Shown here one piece after another: positions 24,209 to 32,889 of a stretch of DNA of 64,000 bases (positions are counted from its first letter, which is position 1; the number at the start of each line of letters is the position of its first letter). A program made the translations under genes and the position numbers. The stretch comes from Actibacterium pelagium. Its GTDB lineage: Bacteria; Pseudomonadota; Alphaproteobacteria; Rhodobacterales; Rhodobacteraceae. The DNA lies in NCBI RefSeq assembly GCF_002285415.1, contig NZ_NSBU01000004.1, positions 248,001 to 312,000 of the forward strand, in the 5' to 3' direction. Under the pieces are notes generated by a model, which was not told the DNA's origin, searched no databases, and saw nothing but the letters and a program-made list of their open reading frames with translations.

Positions 24209-25021
24209 TCAATCCAGCGTTTGTGGCGGCGACACCGGCAAGTCATCAAGCCGCCATTGATAGGTGTGGATCGAAAACAGGATCGCCCGCGTTTCTGGCA
24301 GGCGCACCAGACATTGGCGTTCCGACCTGAAATATTCCGGTGTCTCTTTTTGCCTCGGCCTGTGGTGATCGGCCTCGGTTTCCGGTGTGAATAGCTCGGC
24401 GTCCGATTTGAAATTCCCGTTCCACCGCATGATCGGCCGGTCCGGTTGAACACCGTTCATCAGCCGGCCAACCCGTTTCGCGGCCATCTCGTCATAGACA
24501 GAAACCGGCGCGTGAATGCGGATCATGGAGCGACCCAGTTTCTCGGCAAGGGTCCAACCCGATGGAAAGCAAAGAACGGCGGCGACAAGCTGGTATTCAT
24601 CGCCGCGGCTTTCCAGCAGGCAGAGATCTTCCTGCACCAGCTGCGCCAAAGTGGTCAGCGGATCGCCAAGCTGAACCTCGCGGCCATCGGGGCAGGTAAC
24701 GAAATCCCCTTGGAACCGGTATTGTGGATTGGTGCGCAAGATATCCAGCACCCGCTCGAGCAGCTCTGCGATCGCGGGGCCGGCCTCTTCGGTTTGTCCG
24801 ATAACGGCATCCCTGTTCGCTTGGATCAGATGCAACCTTTCCTGCATCTGCCCGGCGTAGGTATCGCTGATGTGCAGCCAGTCATCGGGACCAATGGCTT
24901 CGGTGCCGGGGATCGAGCTGAAGCGCGGCTTCTCCCACGGTGCAGTGGCCAAAGGTTGGTTGATCAAGGCAGAGCGGTCCGGCCTTGGCGCCAGGGCAGA
25001 GATGTCTTCAGATTGCGGCAC
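24209..25021 (-). CDS. Haem-dependent oxidative N-demethylase family protein (DUF3445)
   Basis: This 270-residue protein fits the DUF3445 pattern: the WLHISDTYAGQMQERLHLIQANRDAV helix, the DPLTTLAQLVQEDLCLLESRGDEYQLVAAVLCFPSGWTLAEKLG core and MIRIHAPVSVYDEMAAKRVGRLMNGVQPDRPIMRWN. The family includes the haem/PAS-type alpha subunit of dimethylamine monooxygenase (DmmA). Whether this copy has that activity is unknown, as no dmmBCD genes are nearby. The start is a GTG, 11 bp after the sulfotransferase stop. Confidence 0.85.
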   Translation of the reverse strand: MPQSEDISALAPRPDRSALINQPLATAPWEKPRFSSIPGTEAIGPDDWLHISDTYAGQMQERLHLIQANRDAVIGQTEEAGPAIAELLERVLDILRTNPQYRFQGDFVTCPDGREVQLGDPLTTLAQLVQEDLCLLESRGDEYQLVAAVLCFPSGWTLAEKLGRSMIRIHAPVSVYDEMAAKRVGRLMNGVQPDRPIMRWNGNFKSDAELFTPETEADHHRPRQKETPEYFRSERQCLVRLPETRAILFSIHTYQWRLDDLPVSPPQTLD

Positions 25022-25032
25022 GTGACCTATTT

Positions 25033-25851
25033 CTAATCCCCGAGTTTCGCGTGCACTTCGTCCAGATCGACCTCGCCCAAGGGCATCTTGTTACCTGGGT
25101 TCTCAAAGTCGTATTGGAACAGCTTGAAGTCACGGTGATACATCTCCCACACAAGGTGCATCGACAGGTCGTCGAAATAGTCTTCGACCGGATGCGCCCG
25201 CTTTGGGCCGTGGCCTTCGGATTCGTTGAAGCGCGGGACAGAGGCCAGATCGACGGGCTTGGGCGTCTTGATCGCATCAAGGACGCTTTGCATCCCTTCG
25301 TTAAACTTCTCGGTGAAGAAGATGTTGTCGTAACGCCCACCGTTTACGATGAAGGTCGAAACATGGCCCGACATGGCCGACCAGTGAATGTCCGGGTCCA
25401 TGGGCCTGCGCCAGCGGATGGTGTCGCGCGCAAACAGCAGAAAGCGGCGGAAGGACTGGATCTGGTCGAACTCGAACCCGTTATCAGGGTCGCCGACCTC
25501 GATCCCGTATTTCTGGATCAAAAGCGGGACAAGGTTACCACGATACCGCTTGCCGTTACGCTGAATGCCGCAAATCTTGTCGAAGAAGGATGACAGGATG
25601 CGGGTGTAGGGGTTTCGAACGCAGGTGAAGGCATAGGACTTATGCGCCTGAACGTTAGCCTCTATCAGCTTTTGGCTGTCTTCGATGGCCCATTTGTGCA
25701 TGCCACCCTTGGCGTCATGAATGTCCCCGTCAAAGAACTCTCCATGATCGGAGTAGTACATGATCTGTCCGATCGTTGAGCAGGCACATTTCGGAACGAC
25801 GCGATAGACGACGCTTTCGCTCTCGGTCATCCAAGTTCCGGGGAAACCCAT
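25033..25851 (-). CDS. Sulfotransferase family 2 protein
   Basis: This 272-residue PAPS-dependent sulfotransferase-like protein has the 5'-phosphosulfate loop YRVVPKCACSTI (about 15-26) and the 3'-phosphate motif TCVRNPYTRILSSFFDKI (about 77-94). It ends in FDDLSMHLVWEMYHRDFKLFQYDF, the standard end of Sulfotransfer_2 proteins. It probably sulfates a carbohydrate; the acceptor is unknown. AGGAGTAGG precedes the ATG. It is divergent (138 bp) from a branching GlcNAc-transferase gene, so the pair may modify the same surface glycan. Confidence 0.9.
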   Translation of the reverse strand: MGFPGTWMTESESVVYRVVPKCACSTIGQIMYYSDHGEFFDGDIHDAKGGMHKWAIEDSQKLIEANVQAHKSYAFTCVRNPYTRILSSFFDKICGIQRNGKRYRGNLVPLLIQKYGIEVGDPDNGFEFDQIQSFRRFLLFARDTIRWRRPMDPDIHWSAMSGHVSTFIVNGGRYDNIFFTEKFNEGMQSVLDAIKTPKPVDLASVPRFNESEGHGPKRAHPVEDYFDDLSMHLVWEMYHRDFKLFQYDFENPGNKMPLGEVDLDEVHAKLGD

Positions 25852-25989
25852 TTAGCCTACTCCTGATGCACTCAATATGAATTTGTCGTAACTGTTGTGG
25901 CGTAAAGAAACAAAAAACGGCTGTTTTATCAACGCATGTTCGCGTAAGCAGCAATTTGAAACGCGAAAAAATGAGGCCCGACGCACCTT

Positions 25990-27567
25990 ATGGCGAAAAT
26001 TGCCTACATCTTGCTGTGCCACAAGGACCCCAAAGCCATCATCGCTCAGGCAGAGCGGCTTACGGCGACAGGCGATTATATCGCGATCCATTTCGATTCC
26101 AGTGCACGTGCAGAAGACTTCAGGGCAATTCAGGCCGCTTTGGGTGACAACCCGAACGTGGTTTTCGCCCGCCGCCGGATCAGCTGCGGATGGGGGGAAT
26201 GGTCGCTGGTGCAGGCCTCGCTTTACGCGGTAGAGGCTGCTGAAGCCAAGTTCCATGATGCGACGCATTTCTACATGCTGTCGGGCGACTGCATGCCGAT
26301 CAAATCCTCGGTCTATATCCACGATTTTCTAGACCGGAACGACAAGGATTTTGTCGAAGGGCATGACTTCTTTTCTTCGGACTGGATCAAGACCGGCATG
26401 AAAGAAGACCGGCTGCATTACCGGCATTTCTTCAACGAACGCGGCCAGAAGTGGTTGTTCTATCAGTCTTTGGAATGGCAACGCCGTCTGGGCCTGTCGC
26501 GCGAAGTACCCAAGGATATCCGCGTGCGCATCGGCAGCCAGTGGTGGTGCCTGCGCCGCCGCACGGTCGAGGCCTTGCTGGACTTCGTTCGCGAACGGCC
26601 GGATATCAAGAAATTCTTCAAAACTACTTGGATCCCGGACGAGACCTTTTTCCAGACCCTTGTTTGGCACCTGATCCCCGAGCCGCAGATCGAATGCCGG
26701 ACCCTGACCTTTCTGCTGTTCACCGACTACGGCATGCCGGTGAATTTCTATGACGACCAGTACGAGATGCTTATGGCGCAGGACAGCCTGTTTGCCCGCA
26801 AGATCTCGCCCGAGGCAACAAAGCTGAAGGGCAAGCTTGGTGCGCTTTATTCCGACGACGAGGCACAGTTCGCGATCTCGAACGAGGGGCCGCGGATGCA
26901 CGCGTTCCTGACCGGACGTGGGCGGATCGGCCGGCGCTATGCGCAACGGTTCTGGGAGGCCGAATCCAGCCTTGGCCGCTCTCGCGAGTTGCTGATCGTG
27001 ACCTGCAAGAAATGGCACGTGGCCAAGCGGTTGCTGCATCAGATCGCACCGCAAATGAACCTGCCGATGGTCGAATACCTGTTTGACGAAGAAGACACCG
27101 CGATGCCCGATCTGGGCGGTGTGGAGTCGACCCTTGCCAAGCGTACCCGCCACCGTCGCGCCTTGGTGCGGATGCTGATGGATCACTATGACACCGACCG
27201 TCTGTTGATCTGTCTGGACCCAAAGAACCTTGATCTGATTCAGGATTTCTATTCCGACCGGTGCACCACGCGCCTTTTGGAGATCGAGTGTAACTTCACC
27301 GACGAATACCTGATGGGTCATGCGCGTCGCGTCGGGCTGATCGCACCAAAGACCCCCGATGAATCCATCGACCGCCTGATGCCCACCATCCGCTATGACG
27401 TGGTTTATGAAAGCGAACGCCTGAAAGAGGCCGACTTTCCCAACGCATATCGCATCCGCGAGTGGGTCTCGCCAGAAGAGAACACAAATGCGCTTGCTGC
27501 CTTCCTGACCTTACCGCAGGATACCGCCCGAAAGATCGCGAGTGCCGATCACATTTATGCCGACTGA
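25990..27567 (+). CDS. Beta-1,6-N-acetylglucosaminyltransferase (branch/core-2 type) with C-terminal extension
   Basis: The product has 525 residues. The N-terminal ~280 match the GT14 branching transferase fold: IAYILLCHKDPKAIIAQAERL, IHFDSSA, FMLSGDCMPIKS-like (FYMLSGDCMPIK), SQWWCLRRRTVEALL and WIPDETFFQTL with the acidic residues of the donor site. The last ~240 form a second alpha/beta domain, often annotated DUF5927/DUF5928 in Rhodobacteraceae (domain name from memory). No signal peptide is present, so it should act in the cytoplasm on a glycan precursor. HIT lies 7 bp downstream. Confidence 0.87.
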   Translation: MAKIAYILLCHKDPKAIIAQAERLTATGDYIAIHFDSSARAEDFRAIQAALGDNPNVVFARRRISCGWGEWSLVQASLYAVEAAEAKFHDATHFYMLSGDCMPIKSSVYIHDFLDRNDKDFVEGHDFFSSDWIKTGMKEDRLHYRHFFNERGQKWLFYQSLEWQRRLGLSREVPKDIRVRIGSQWWCLRRRTVEALLDFVRERPDIKKFFKTTWIPDETFFQTLVWHLIPEPQIECRTLTFLLFTDYGMPVNFYDDQYEMLMAQDSLFARKISPEATKLKGKLGALYSDDEAQFAISNEGPRMHAFLTGRGRIGRRYAQRFWEAESSLGRSRELLIVTCKKWHVAKRLLHQIAPQMNLPMVEYLFDEEDTAMPDLGGVESTLAKRTRHRRALVRMLMDHYDTDRLLICLDPKNLDLIQDFYSDRCTTRLLEIECNFTDEYLMGHARRVGLIAPKTPDESIDRLMPTIRYDVVYESERLKEADFPNAYRIREWVSPEENTNALAAFLTLPQDTARKIASADHIYAD

Positions 27568-27574
27568 GGGACCC

Positions 27575-27955
27575 ATGGCCTATTCCTACGACGACCAGAA
27601 TATTTTCGCGAAAATCCTGCGCGGAGAGATTCCAAACTCTACCGTGCTAGAGACAGAGCACACTCTGGCCTTTCGCGATATCGCACCGCAAGCACCCGAA
27701 CATGTTCTGGTGATCCCCAAGGGCGCCTATGTGAACTATGACCACTTTGCGAACGAAGCCTCGGACGCCGAGATCATCGACTATACGCGCGCGATCGGAA
27801 AGATCTGCAAAATGCTGGGCGTGGAGCCGGGTGAAGGTGGAAACGGGTATCGTCTGCTGGCCAACGCGGGCAATGATGCGATCCAGGATGTGTTCCATTT
27901 GCATGTCCACATCTGTGCAGGGCGCAATCTGGGCCCGATGCTAAAGAAGGCCTGA
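27575..27955 (+). CDS. HIT family nucleotide hydrolase
   Basis: This 126-residue histidine-triad protein begins DQNIFAKILRGEIPNSTVLE and ends DVFHLHVHICAGRNLGPM. The HLHVH sequence is the HxHxH catalytic triad. Such HinT-like enzymes hydrolyse nucleoside phosphoramidates such as AMP-lysine. The ATG at 27575 follows GAGGG by 4 bp; an upstream in-frame ATG at 27542 lies inside the glycosyltransferase gene. Probably cotranscribed with it. Confidence 0.95.
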   Translation: MAYSYDDQNIFAKILRGEIPNSTVLETEHTLAFRDIAPQAPEHVLVIPKGAYVNYDHFANEASDAEIIDYTRAIGKICKMLGVEPGEGGNGYRLLANAGNDAIQDVFHLHVHICAGRNLGPMLKKA

Positions 27956-28111
27956 TCCGCCAAGGGGCGCGGCCCCTGCAGCAATTCTAAGTCCAAGAAC
28001 GTCACGGCAGGTGGCGCAGGGCGTGCAGTTAGTGCATGATCTCCTGACGCGTTTTGCGTAACCTGAGAGTCGCACCGCGATTATCCTGGCGCGGTTGAAG
28101 GAGCACATGAC

Positions 28112-29074
28112 ATGGCCCCAGGGCACAATAGTTTTCCGCGAAATCCGGGCATGGCTTTGGACACAGCGATGTTCGAAGGCCATCCGGTCAACCGCACCGC
28201 AGCCGCGCGTCGCGCGGCGCAGCTGACCACGCGCAGGACGGTGAAGAAAGAGTTTCAGGCCGCATGGCTGGTCAATGCGATCCGCTGCATTGACCTGACG
28301 ACTTTGGCTGGCGACGACACTGCGGGTCGGGTTCGCCGTCTGTGCGCCAAAGCACGCCAACCGATTGCCTCGCATATTCTGGACGGGCTTGGTCTGGACA
28401 GCCTGCATACCGGCGCGGTCTGCGTCTATCCCACGATGGTTCCCCACGCGGTAAAGGCGCTGGAGGGGACGAATATTCCTGTCGCCTCTGTTGCCACGGG
28501 GTTCCCGGCGGGGCTGATGCCCCTGAACCTGCGGCTAGAGGAAATCCGTTGGGCCGTTGCCCAAGGCGCAACCGAAATCGACATCGTCATCACCCGCGAA
28601 CACGTGCTGACCCAGAACTGGCAGGCGCTCTATGACGAGGTCGCCGCCATGCGCGAGGCCTGTGGCGACGCGCATCTGAAGGCCATTCTCGCCACCGGCG
28701 ACCTGCAAACGCTGCGCAATGTCTACGCGGCCTCGATGGTGGCCATGCAGGCGGGCTCTGATTTCATCAAGACCTCGACCGGCAAGGAAGGCGTCAATGC
28801 GACCCTGCCCGTGTCGCTGACCATGGTTCGCGCCCTGCGCGACTACGGCGATGCGACGGGCCACATGGTGGGCTTCAAACCCGCTGGCGGCATGAAGACC
28901 GCCAAGGACGCAATCGCCTGGCAGATCCTCATGAAAGAGGAAATGGGCAACCGCTGGCTGCAACCGGACCTGTTCAGGCTTGGGGCCTCGTCGATGCTGG
29001 GTGATGTGGAACGCCAGCTCGAACATCACGTCACCGGGCGCTATGCCGCCGCCCATCGCCACGCTTTGGCTTAA
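28112..29074 (+). CDS. deoC: Deoxyribose-phosphate aldolase
   Basis: This 320-residue enzyme cleaves 2-deoxyribose-5-phosphate to glyceraldehyde-3-phosphate and acetaldehyde. Seen: CIDLTTLAGDDT, the VCVYPTMV strand, EIDIVITREHVL, and the Schiff-base Lys in DFIKTSTGKEGVNATL, followed by VGFKPAGGMKTAKDA with the second Lys. GAAGGAG lies about 10 bp before the ATG at 28112. The aldehyde dehydrogenase gene follows 9 bp downstream; it could oxidise the acetaldehyde formed, giving deoxynucleoside salvage to acetate. Confidence 0.95.
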   Translation: MAPGHNSFPRNPGMALDTAMFEGHPVNRTAAARRAAQLTTRRTVKKEFQAAWLVNAIRCIDLTTLAGDDTAGRVRRLCAKARQPIASHILDGLGLDSLHTGAVCVYPTMVPHAVKALEGTNIPVASVATGFPAGLMPLNLRLEEIRWAVAQGATEIDIVITREHVLTQNWQALYDEVAAMREACGDAHLKAILATGDLQTLRNVYAASMVAMQAGSDFIKTSTGKEGVNATLPVSLTMVRALRDYGDATGHMVGFKPAGGMKTAKDAIAWQILMKEEMGNRWLQPDLFRLGASSMLGDVERQLEHHVTGRYAAAHRHALA

Positions 29075-29083
29075 GGAGCGATC

Positions 29084-31444
29084 ATGCCGTCTGTATCCGA
29101 CATTCTGGACAATCTGGACTATGGGCCCGCGGCCGAGGACGCCCGGGTCGTGGAAAGCTGGCTGGCTGAGAACAGCGCAGGCTTCGGGCATTTCATCAAC
29201 GGGGCTTTTACCGCACCCGAGGACCTGTTCGACGTGGAAAGCCCGGCCACTGGCAAGGTCATTGCCAAGGTCAGCCAAGGCGACCCCGAGGCCGTGAAGA
29301 CGGCGATCGAGTCCGCACGAGCCGCGCAAACCGGTTGGGCCGCGCTGTCGGGCCACGAACGGGCCAAGTACCTTTACGCGATTGCGCGCCACGTGCAGCA
29401 GCACGCCCGTTTCCTTGCCGTGCTAGAGACGTTGGACAACGGCAAGCCGATCCGCGAGACGCGGGATATCGACGTGCCGCTGGTGGCCCGTCATTTCTAT
29501 CATCACGCCGGGTGGGCCGAGCTGCTGGAAGATGAATTTCCCGGCCAGCAACCGCATGGGGTCTGCGCGCAGATTATCCCGTGGAACTTCCCGCTGTTGA
29601 TGCTGGCTTGGAAAGTGGCCCCGGCACTGGCGGCGGGGAATACTGTTGTTCTGAAAGCCGCAGAATACACGCCGATGACCGCACTGGCCTTTGGCAAAAT
29701 CGCACAAGAGGTTGGCCTGCCGAAGGGTGTTTTAAATATCCTGACCGGCGACGGCGAAACCGGGGCAGAGCTTGTCGGCCATTCCGGTATCGACAAGGTC
29801 GCCTTTACGGGCTCTACCGAAGTGGGCCGCGTGATCCGCAAGCAAACCGCCGGACGCGGCATTCCCCTGACGCTGGAACTGGGCGGAAAGTCCCCCTTCA
29901 TCGTCTTCGCTGATGCCGATCTGGACGCTGCCGTCGAAGGCGTGGTGGACGCCATCTGGTTCAACCAAGGTCAGGTTTGCTGCGCGGGCTCTCGTATCTT
30001 GGTGGCCGAGGCCGTGGCACCGCGTTTCACCGAATTACTGAAAGCCCGCATGCAAAAACTGCGTGTCGGCAACCCGCTGGACAAGTCCATCGACATGGGG
30101 GCGATTGTGCATCCGGTTCAGCTGGACCGCATTCGCGACCTTGTGGGCAAAGGCGTCGAAGAGGGCGCAACGCTGACCCAAGGCACTGCGCCCGAGGGCT
30201 GTTTCTTCCCGCCGACCATCGCCGAAGGGGTAGAGCCCGCCTCGACCCTTGCCACCGAAGAGGTCTTTGGCCCTGTCGTGACGCTGACCACCTTCCGCAC
30301 TCCGGAAGACGCTGTGGCACTGGCCAACAGCACCGCCTATGGGCTGGCCGCGTCGGTCTGGTCAGAGAATGTGAACCTTGCGCTGGATATCGCGGCCAAG
30401 GTTCAGGCAGGCGTCGTCTGGGTGAACGCAACGAACCTGTTCGACGCCGCCGCCGGCTTTGGCGGCTACCGCGAAAGCGGCTTTGGCCGCGAAGGTGGGC
30501 GCGAAGGCATGGGGGCTTACCTCAAATCACCGCTGAAACAGCTTGGCGAGCCCGAACCCGAAGCCAAAGCGCCCGAGGCGGCGCCGGGAACGCAGATGTC
30601 GGCCACCACCATCGACCGTACCGCCAAGATGTATATCGGTGGCAAACAGGCGCGGCCTGACAGCGGCTATGTCTACCCGGTTCATGGCTCGCACGGGGCC
30701 AAAGGTCTGGCAGGACTTGGCAGCCGCAAAGACATCCGGAACGCGGTGGAAGCGGCGCATAAAGCATCGGGCTGGGGAAAGGCCACCGGCCACAACCGGG
30801 CACAGGTTCTGTACTATCTGGCCGAGAACCTTTCTGCCCGCCGCACCGAATTCATCGAACGGCTGCACAGCTTCAAGATGCCAGCCGAACAGGCAGAGCA
30901 AGAGGTCGACCTGACCCTGCGCCGCTGCTTCTGGTACGCCGCGCAGGCGGACAAGTTCGACGGGGCCGTGCATTCAACCCAGTCGTCCTATGTCACCCTT
31001 GCCATGCACGAGCCTATCGGGGTCGTCGGGGTTGCCTGCCCGGATCGCTTGCCGCTGCTTGGGTTCGCCTCGTTGGTGCTGCCCGCCATTGCCATGGGCA
31101 ATTCCGTGGTCGCGATCCCCTCGCAAAGCCATCCCTTGTCTGTCACGGACCTGTATCAGGTGCTGGAGACGTCAGACGTTCCTGCCGGGGTCGTCAACAT
31201 CGTCACCGGTCCCCGCGACGAGCTGGCCAAGACACTGGCCGCGCATGATGACGTGGCGGCCATGTGGTTCTTTGGCACCCCACAGGGCTGCGCGATGGTC
31301 GAAGCTGAAAGCGCCGGAAACCTGAAGCAGACATGGGCCGAAGTGGCCGGGTTGCGTGACTTCACCGGCCCGGATGGTCAGGGGCGGGCCTTCTTGCAGA
31401 AGGCAACGCAGGTCAAAAACATCTGGGTGCCCTACGGAGAGTAG
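29084..31444 (+). CDS. ALDH16-type aldehyde dehydrogenase with two ALDH domains
   Basis: This 786-residue protein is much longer than ordinary ALDHs (~480-500). Domain 1 (about 1-490) is complete: IIPWNFPLLMLAWKVAPALAAGNT, the catalytic Glu in LELGGKSPF, the nucleophile Cys in FNQGQVCCAGSR, and EVFGPV. After an Ala/Glu/Pro linker, about 510-786 form a second, truncated ALDH-like domain with no catalytic Cys motif. That is the architecture of bacterial ALDH16 enzymes; one from Loktanella is known to be active. AAGGAG precedes the ATG. Linked to deoC, it probably oxidises acetaldehyde. Confidence 0.93.
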   Translation: MPSVSDILDNLDYGPAAEDARVVESWLAENSAGFGHFINGAFTAPEDLFDVESPATGKVIAKVSQGDPEAVKTAIESARAAQTGWAALSGHERAKYLYAIARHVQQHARFLAVLETLDNGKPIRETRDIDVPLVARHFYHHAGWAELLEDEFPGQQPHGVCAQIIPWNFPLLMLAWKVAPALAAGNTVVLKAAEYTPMTALAFGKIAQEVGLPKGVLNILTGDGETGAELVGHSGIDKVAFTGSTEVGRVIRKQTAGRGIPLTLELGGKSPFIVFADADLDAAVEGVVDAIWFNQGQVCCAGSRILVAEAVAPRFTELLKARMQKLRVGNPLDKSIDMGAIVHPVQLDRIRDLVGKGVEEGATLTQGTAPEGCFFPPTIAEGVEPASTLATEEVFGPVVTLTTFRTPEDAVALANSTAYGLAASVWSENVNLALDIAAKVQAGVVWVNATNLFDAAAGFGGYRESGFGREGGREGMGAYLKSPLKQLGEPEPEAKAPEAAPGTQMSATTIDRTAKMYIGGKQARPDSGYVYPVHGSHGAKGLAGLGSRKDIRNAVEAAHKASGWGKATGHNRAQVLYYLAENLSARRTEFIERLHSFKMPAEQAEQEVDLTLRRCFWYAAQADKFDGAVHSTQSSYVTLAMHEPIGVVGVACPDRLPLLGFASLVLPAIAMGNSVVAIPSQSHPLSVTDLYQVLETSDVPAGVVNIVTGPRDELAKTLAAHDDVAAMWFFGTPQGCAMVEAESAGNLKQTWAEVAGLRDFTGPDGQGRAFLQKATQVKNIWVPYGE

Positions 31445-31456
31445 GCGCCCAGAGCT

Positions 31457-32278
31457 TTAGCTGTGATAGACGAAGGACCGCATAGAGACCGATCCAAGGT
31501 CGATCTGGTCTGTCATGAAGGTCAATTGGTCACGAGCATCCGAGGCACCGGCCACTGTCAGTGCCGGCAAATAGTGGTCCACGGTGGGATGGGCCATCCG
31601 CAACAGGCTGCCAAGTGCGGCACGGTCGGTTAGGGCTGCGAAATCGCGTTCTTCCAGACGGTTTTTGAACAGCTGGTCGAACTCGACCGCGAAATCGTGC
31701 GGCGTGCCGCCGGGTTGCATCGCGCGTAGATTATGCACCACGTTGCCTGACGCCAAGATCAGGACACCCCGATCGCGAAGTTGCGAGAGCGTCTTGCCAA
31801 TCTCCAGATGCCAGTCCAGGTCCTTGGTCATGTCGATTGACAGCTGGAACACCGGAACATCAGCTTCGGGGTAGAGGTATTTCAGCACTGCCCATGCGCC
31901 GTGGTCCAGACCCCATTGTTCGTCCTCTTCGGCGTGATGGCTGGCAAGCAGCGACACAACTTCTCGGGCAAGCGTTGGGTCGCCGGGAGCAGGATAGGTC
32001 ATCTCGTACAAGGGCTGGGGGAACCCATAGAAGTCGTGGATCGTGCGCGGCGCGGCAGAGACATCCACCAGCGTCGAACCTTTGGTCATCCAATGCGCGG
32101 AGACCACAAGGATCGCCTTGGGGCGTGGCAAGGCCTGCCCAAGTTCAGTCCAGGCCCGGCTGTAGGCATTGTCTTCAAGGACATTCATCGGGCTGCCATG
32201 GCCAAGAAACACCAACGGCATGCGCGCGCTTGGGTTCAGGCTGTCACGCAGATTCTGCAGGGATTGGGTAACGCTCAT
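31457..32278 (-). CDS. ygiD: 4,5-DOPA dioxygenase extradiol family protein
   Basis: This 273-residue LigB-superfamily protein has the metal-ligand motifs FLGHGSPMNVLEDN, VVSAHW, LDHGAWAVLKYLYPEADVPVFQLSI and GNVVHNLRAM. These match YgiD/plant DODA, zinc- or iron-dependent enzymes opening catechol rings. The physiological substrate in bacteria is unclear. It converges on the ALDH gene and lies 54 bp after doxX, with which it is probably cotranscribed. Confidence 0.92.
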   Translation of the reverse strand: MSVTQSLQNLRDSLNPSARMPLVFLGHGSPMNVLEDNAYSRAWTELGQALPRPKAILVVSAHWMTKGSTLVDVSAAPRTIHDFYGFPQPLYEMTYPAPGDPTLAREVVSLLASHHAEEDEQWGLDHGAWAVLKYLYPEADVPVFQLSIDMTKDLDWHLEIGKTLSQLRDRGVLILASGNVVHNLRAMQPGGTPHDFAVEFDQLFKNRLEERDFAALTDRAALGSLLRMAHPTVDHYLPALTVAGASDARDQLTFMTDQIDLGSVSMRSFVYHS

Positions 32279-32332
32279 CGCAGGTCTCCGAATAGAAAAG
32301 GGGCCGCCCTAGGCGACCCCAGTGTGCAGGGT

Positions 32333-32767
32333 TCAGGCGAATTGACCAAGGGTTCGGTCAAGAACCGGCAGCTTCAGGGCAAACGCGCCACGACCCAACA
32401 GGGCAATCGCAACATGCGCCGCTACCCAGAAAAGTGGGAATTCCCAGCCACCGCCCTCTGCCGAGAACAGCCAGCCATTGCCTGCATGCACCCAAGTGGC
32501 TCCGATCAAAATCGGAAGCAGTGCAAGGGCCACAGGGCGAACAGCAACGCCAAGGATAAGCGCGGCGCCACCAGCCAGTTCGGCCAGAATGGTCAGGTAT
32601 GCAAAGAGGCCCGGCAGGCCGAGGCTTTCAAAGTAGCCAACGGTGCCAGCAATGGTGAACACGTTCACCTTCAGCAGGCCGTGGGCAATCATCAGCGAAC
32701 CACTGGTCACGCGCAGAACAAGCGCTGCGTAATCAGCAGAGGTATTATGAGTCGTTTGATCGGTCAT
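32333..32767 (-). CDS. DoxX family membrane protein
   Basis: This 144-residue protein has four predicted membrane helices. LRVTSGSLMIAHGLLKV, YLTILAELAGGAALILGV and the GATWVHAGNGWLFSAEGGGWEFPLFWVAAHVAIALLG end are typical of DoxX/YphA proteins. Their role is poorly defined; some link to quinone or thiol redox stress. It is the first gene of the doxX-ygiD unit and is divergent from a LysR gene, a layout frequently seen for redox or electrophile response pairs. Confidence 0.9.
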   Translation of the reverse strand: MTDQTTHNTSADYAALVLRVTSGSLMIAHGLLKVNVFTIAGTVGYFESLGLPGLFAYLTILAELAGGAALILGVAVRPVALALLPILIGATWVHAGNGWLFSAEGGGWEFPLFWVAAHVAIALLGRGAFALKLPVLDRTLGQFA

Positions 32768-32830
32768 TTGTCGTCTCCATCAACGGGTGTCGTTCCTATT
32801 CTGCAAGGAACCTAGGACTTGCAACGACGG

Positions 32831-32872
32831 AACAAAATGGCGAAGGTATTGAATGACTTTCGCCATATTGTT
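32831..32872. promoter_or_regulatory. Inverted repeat in doxX/lysR divergent region
   Basis: Two 14-nt arms, AACAAAATGGCGAA (32831-32844) and TTCGCCATATTGTT (32859-32872), match at 13 of 14 positions when folded, with a 14-bp spacer; the inner 8 bp are perfect. It ends 17 bp before the LysR start and lies 64 bp from the doxX start. This is the expected place for a LysR binding site controlling both directions. Confidence 0.65.
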
Positions 32873-32889
32873 CTTAATGGAAGCGTCAC

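Noticed and set aside
27963-27977. Hairpin AGGGGC-GCG-GCCCCT after the HIT gene
   Set aside because: Six base pairs and no T-run; not convincing as a terminator.
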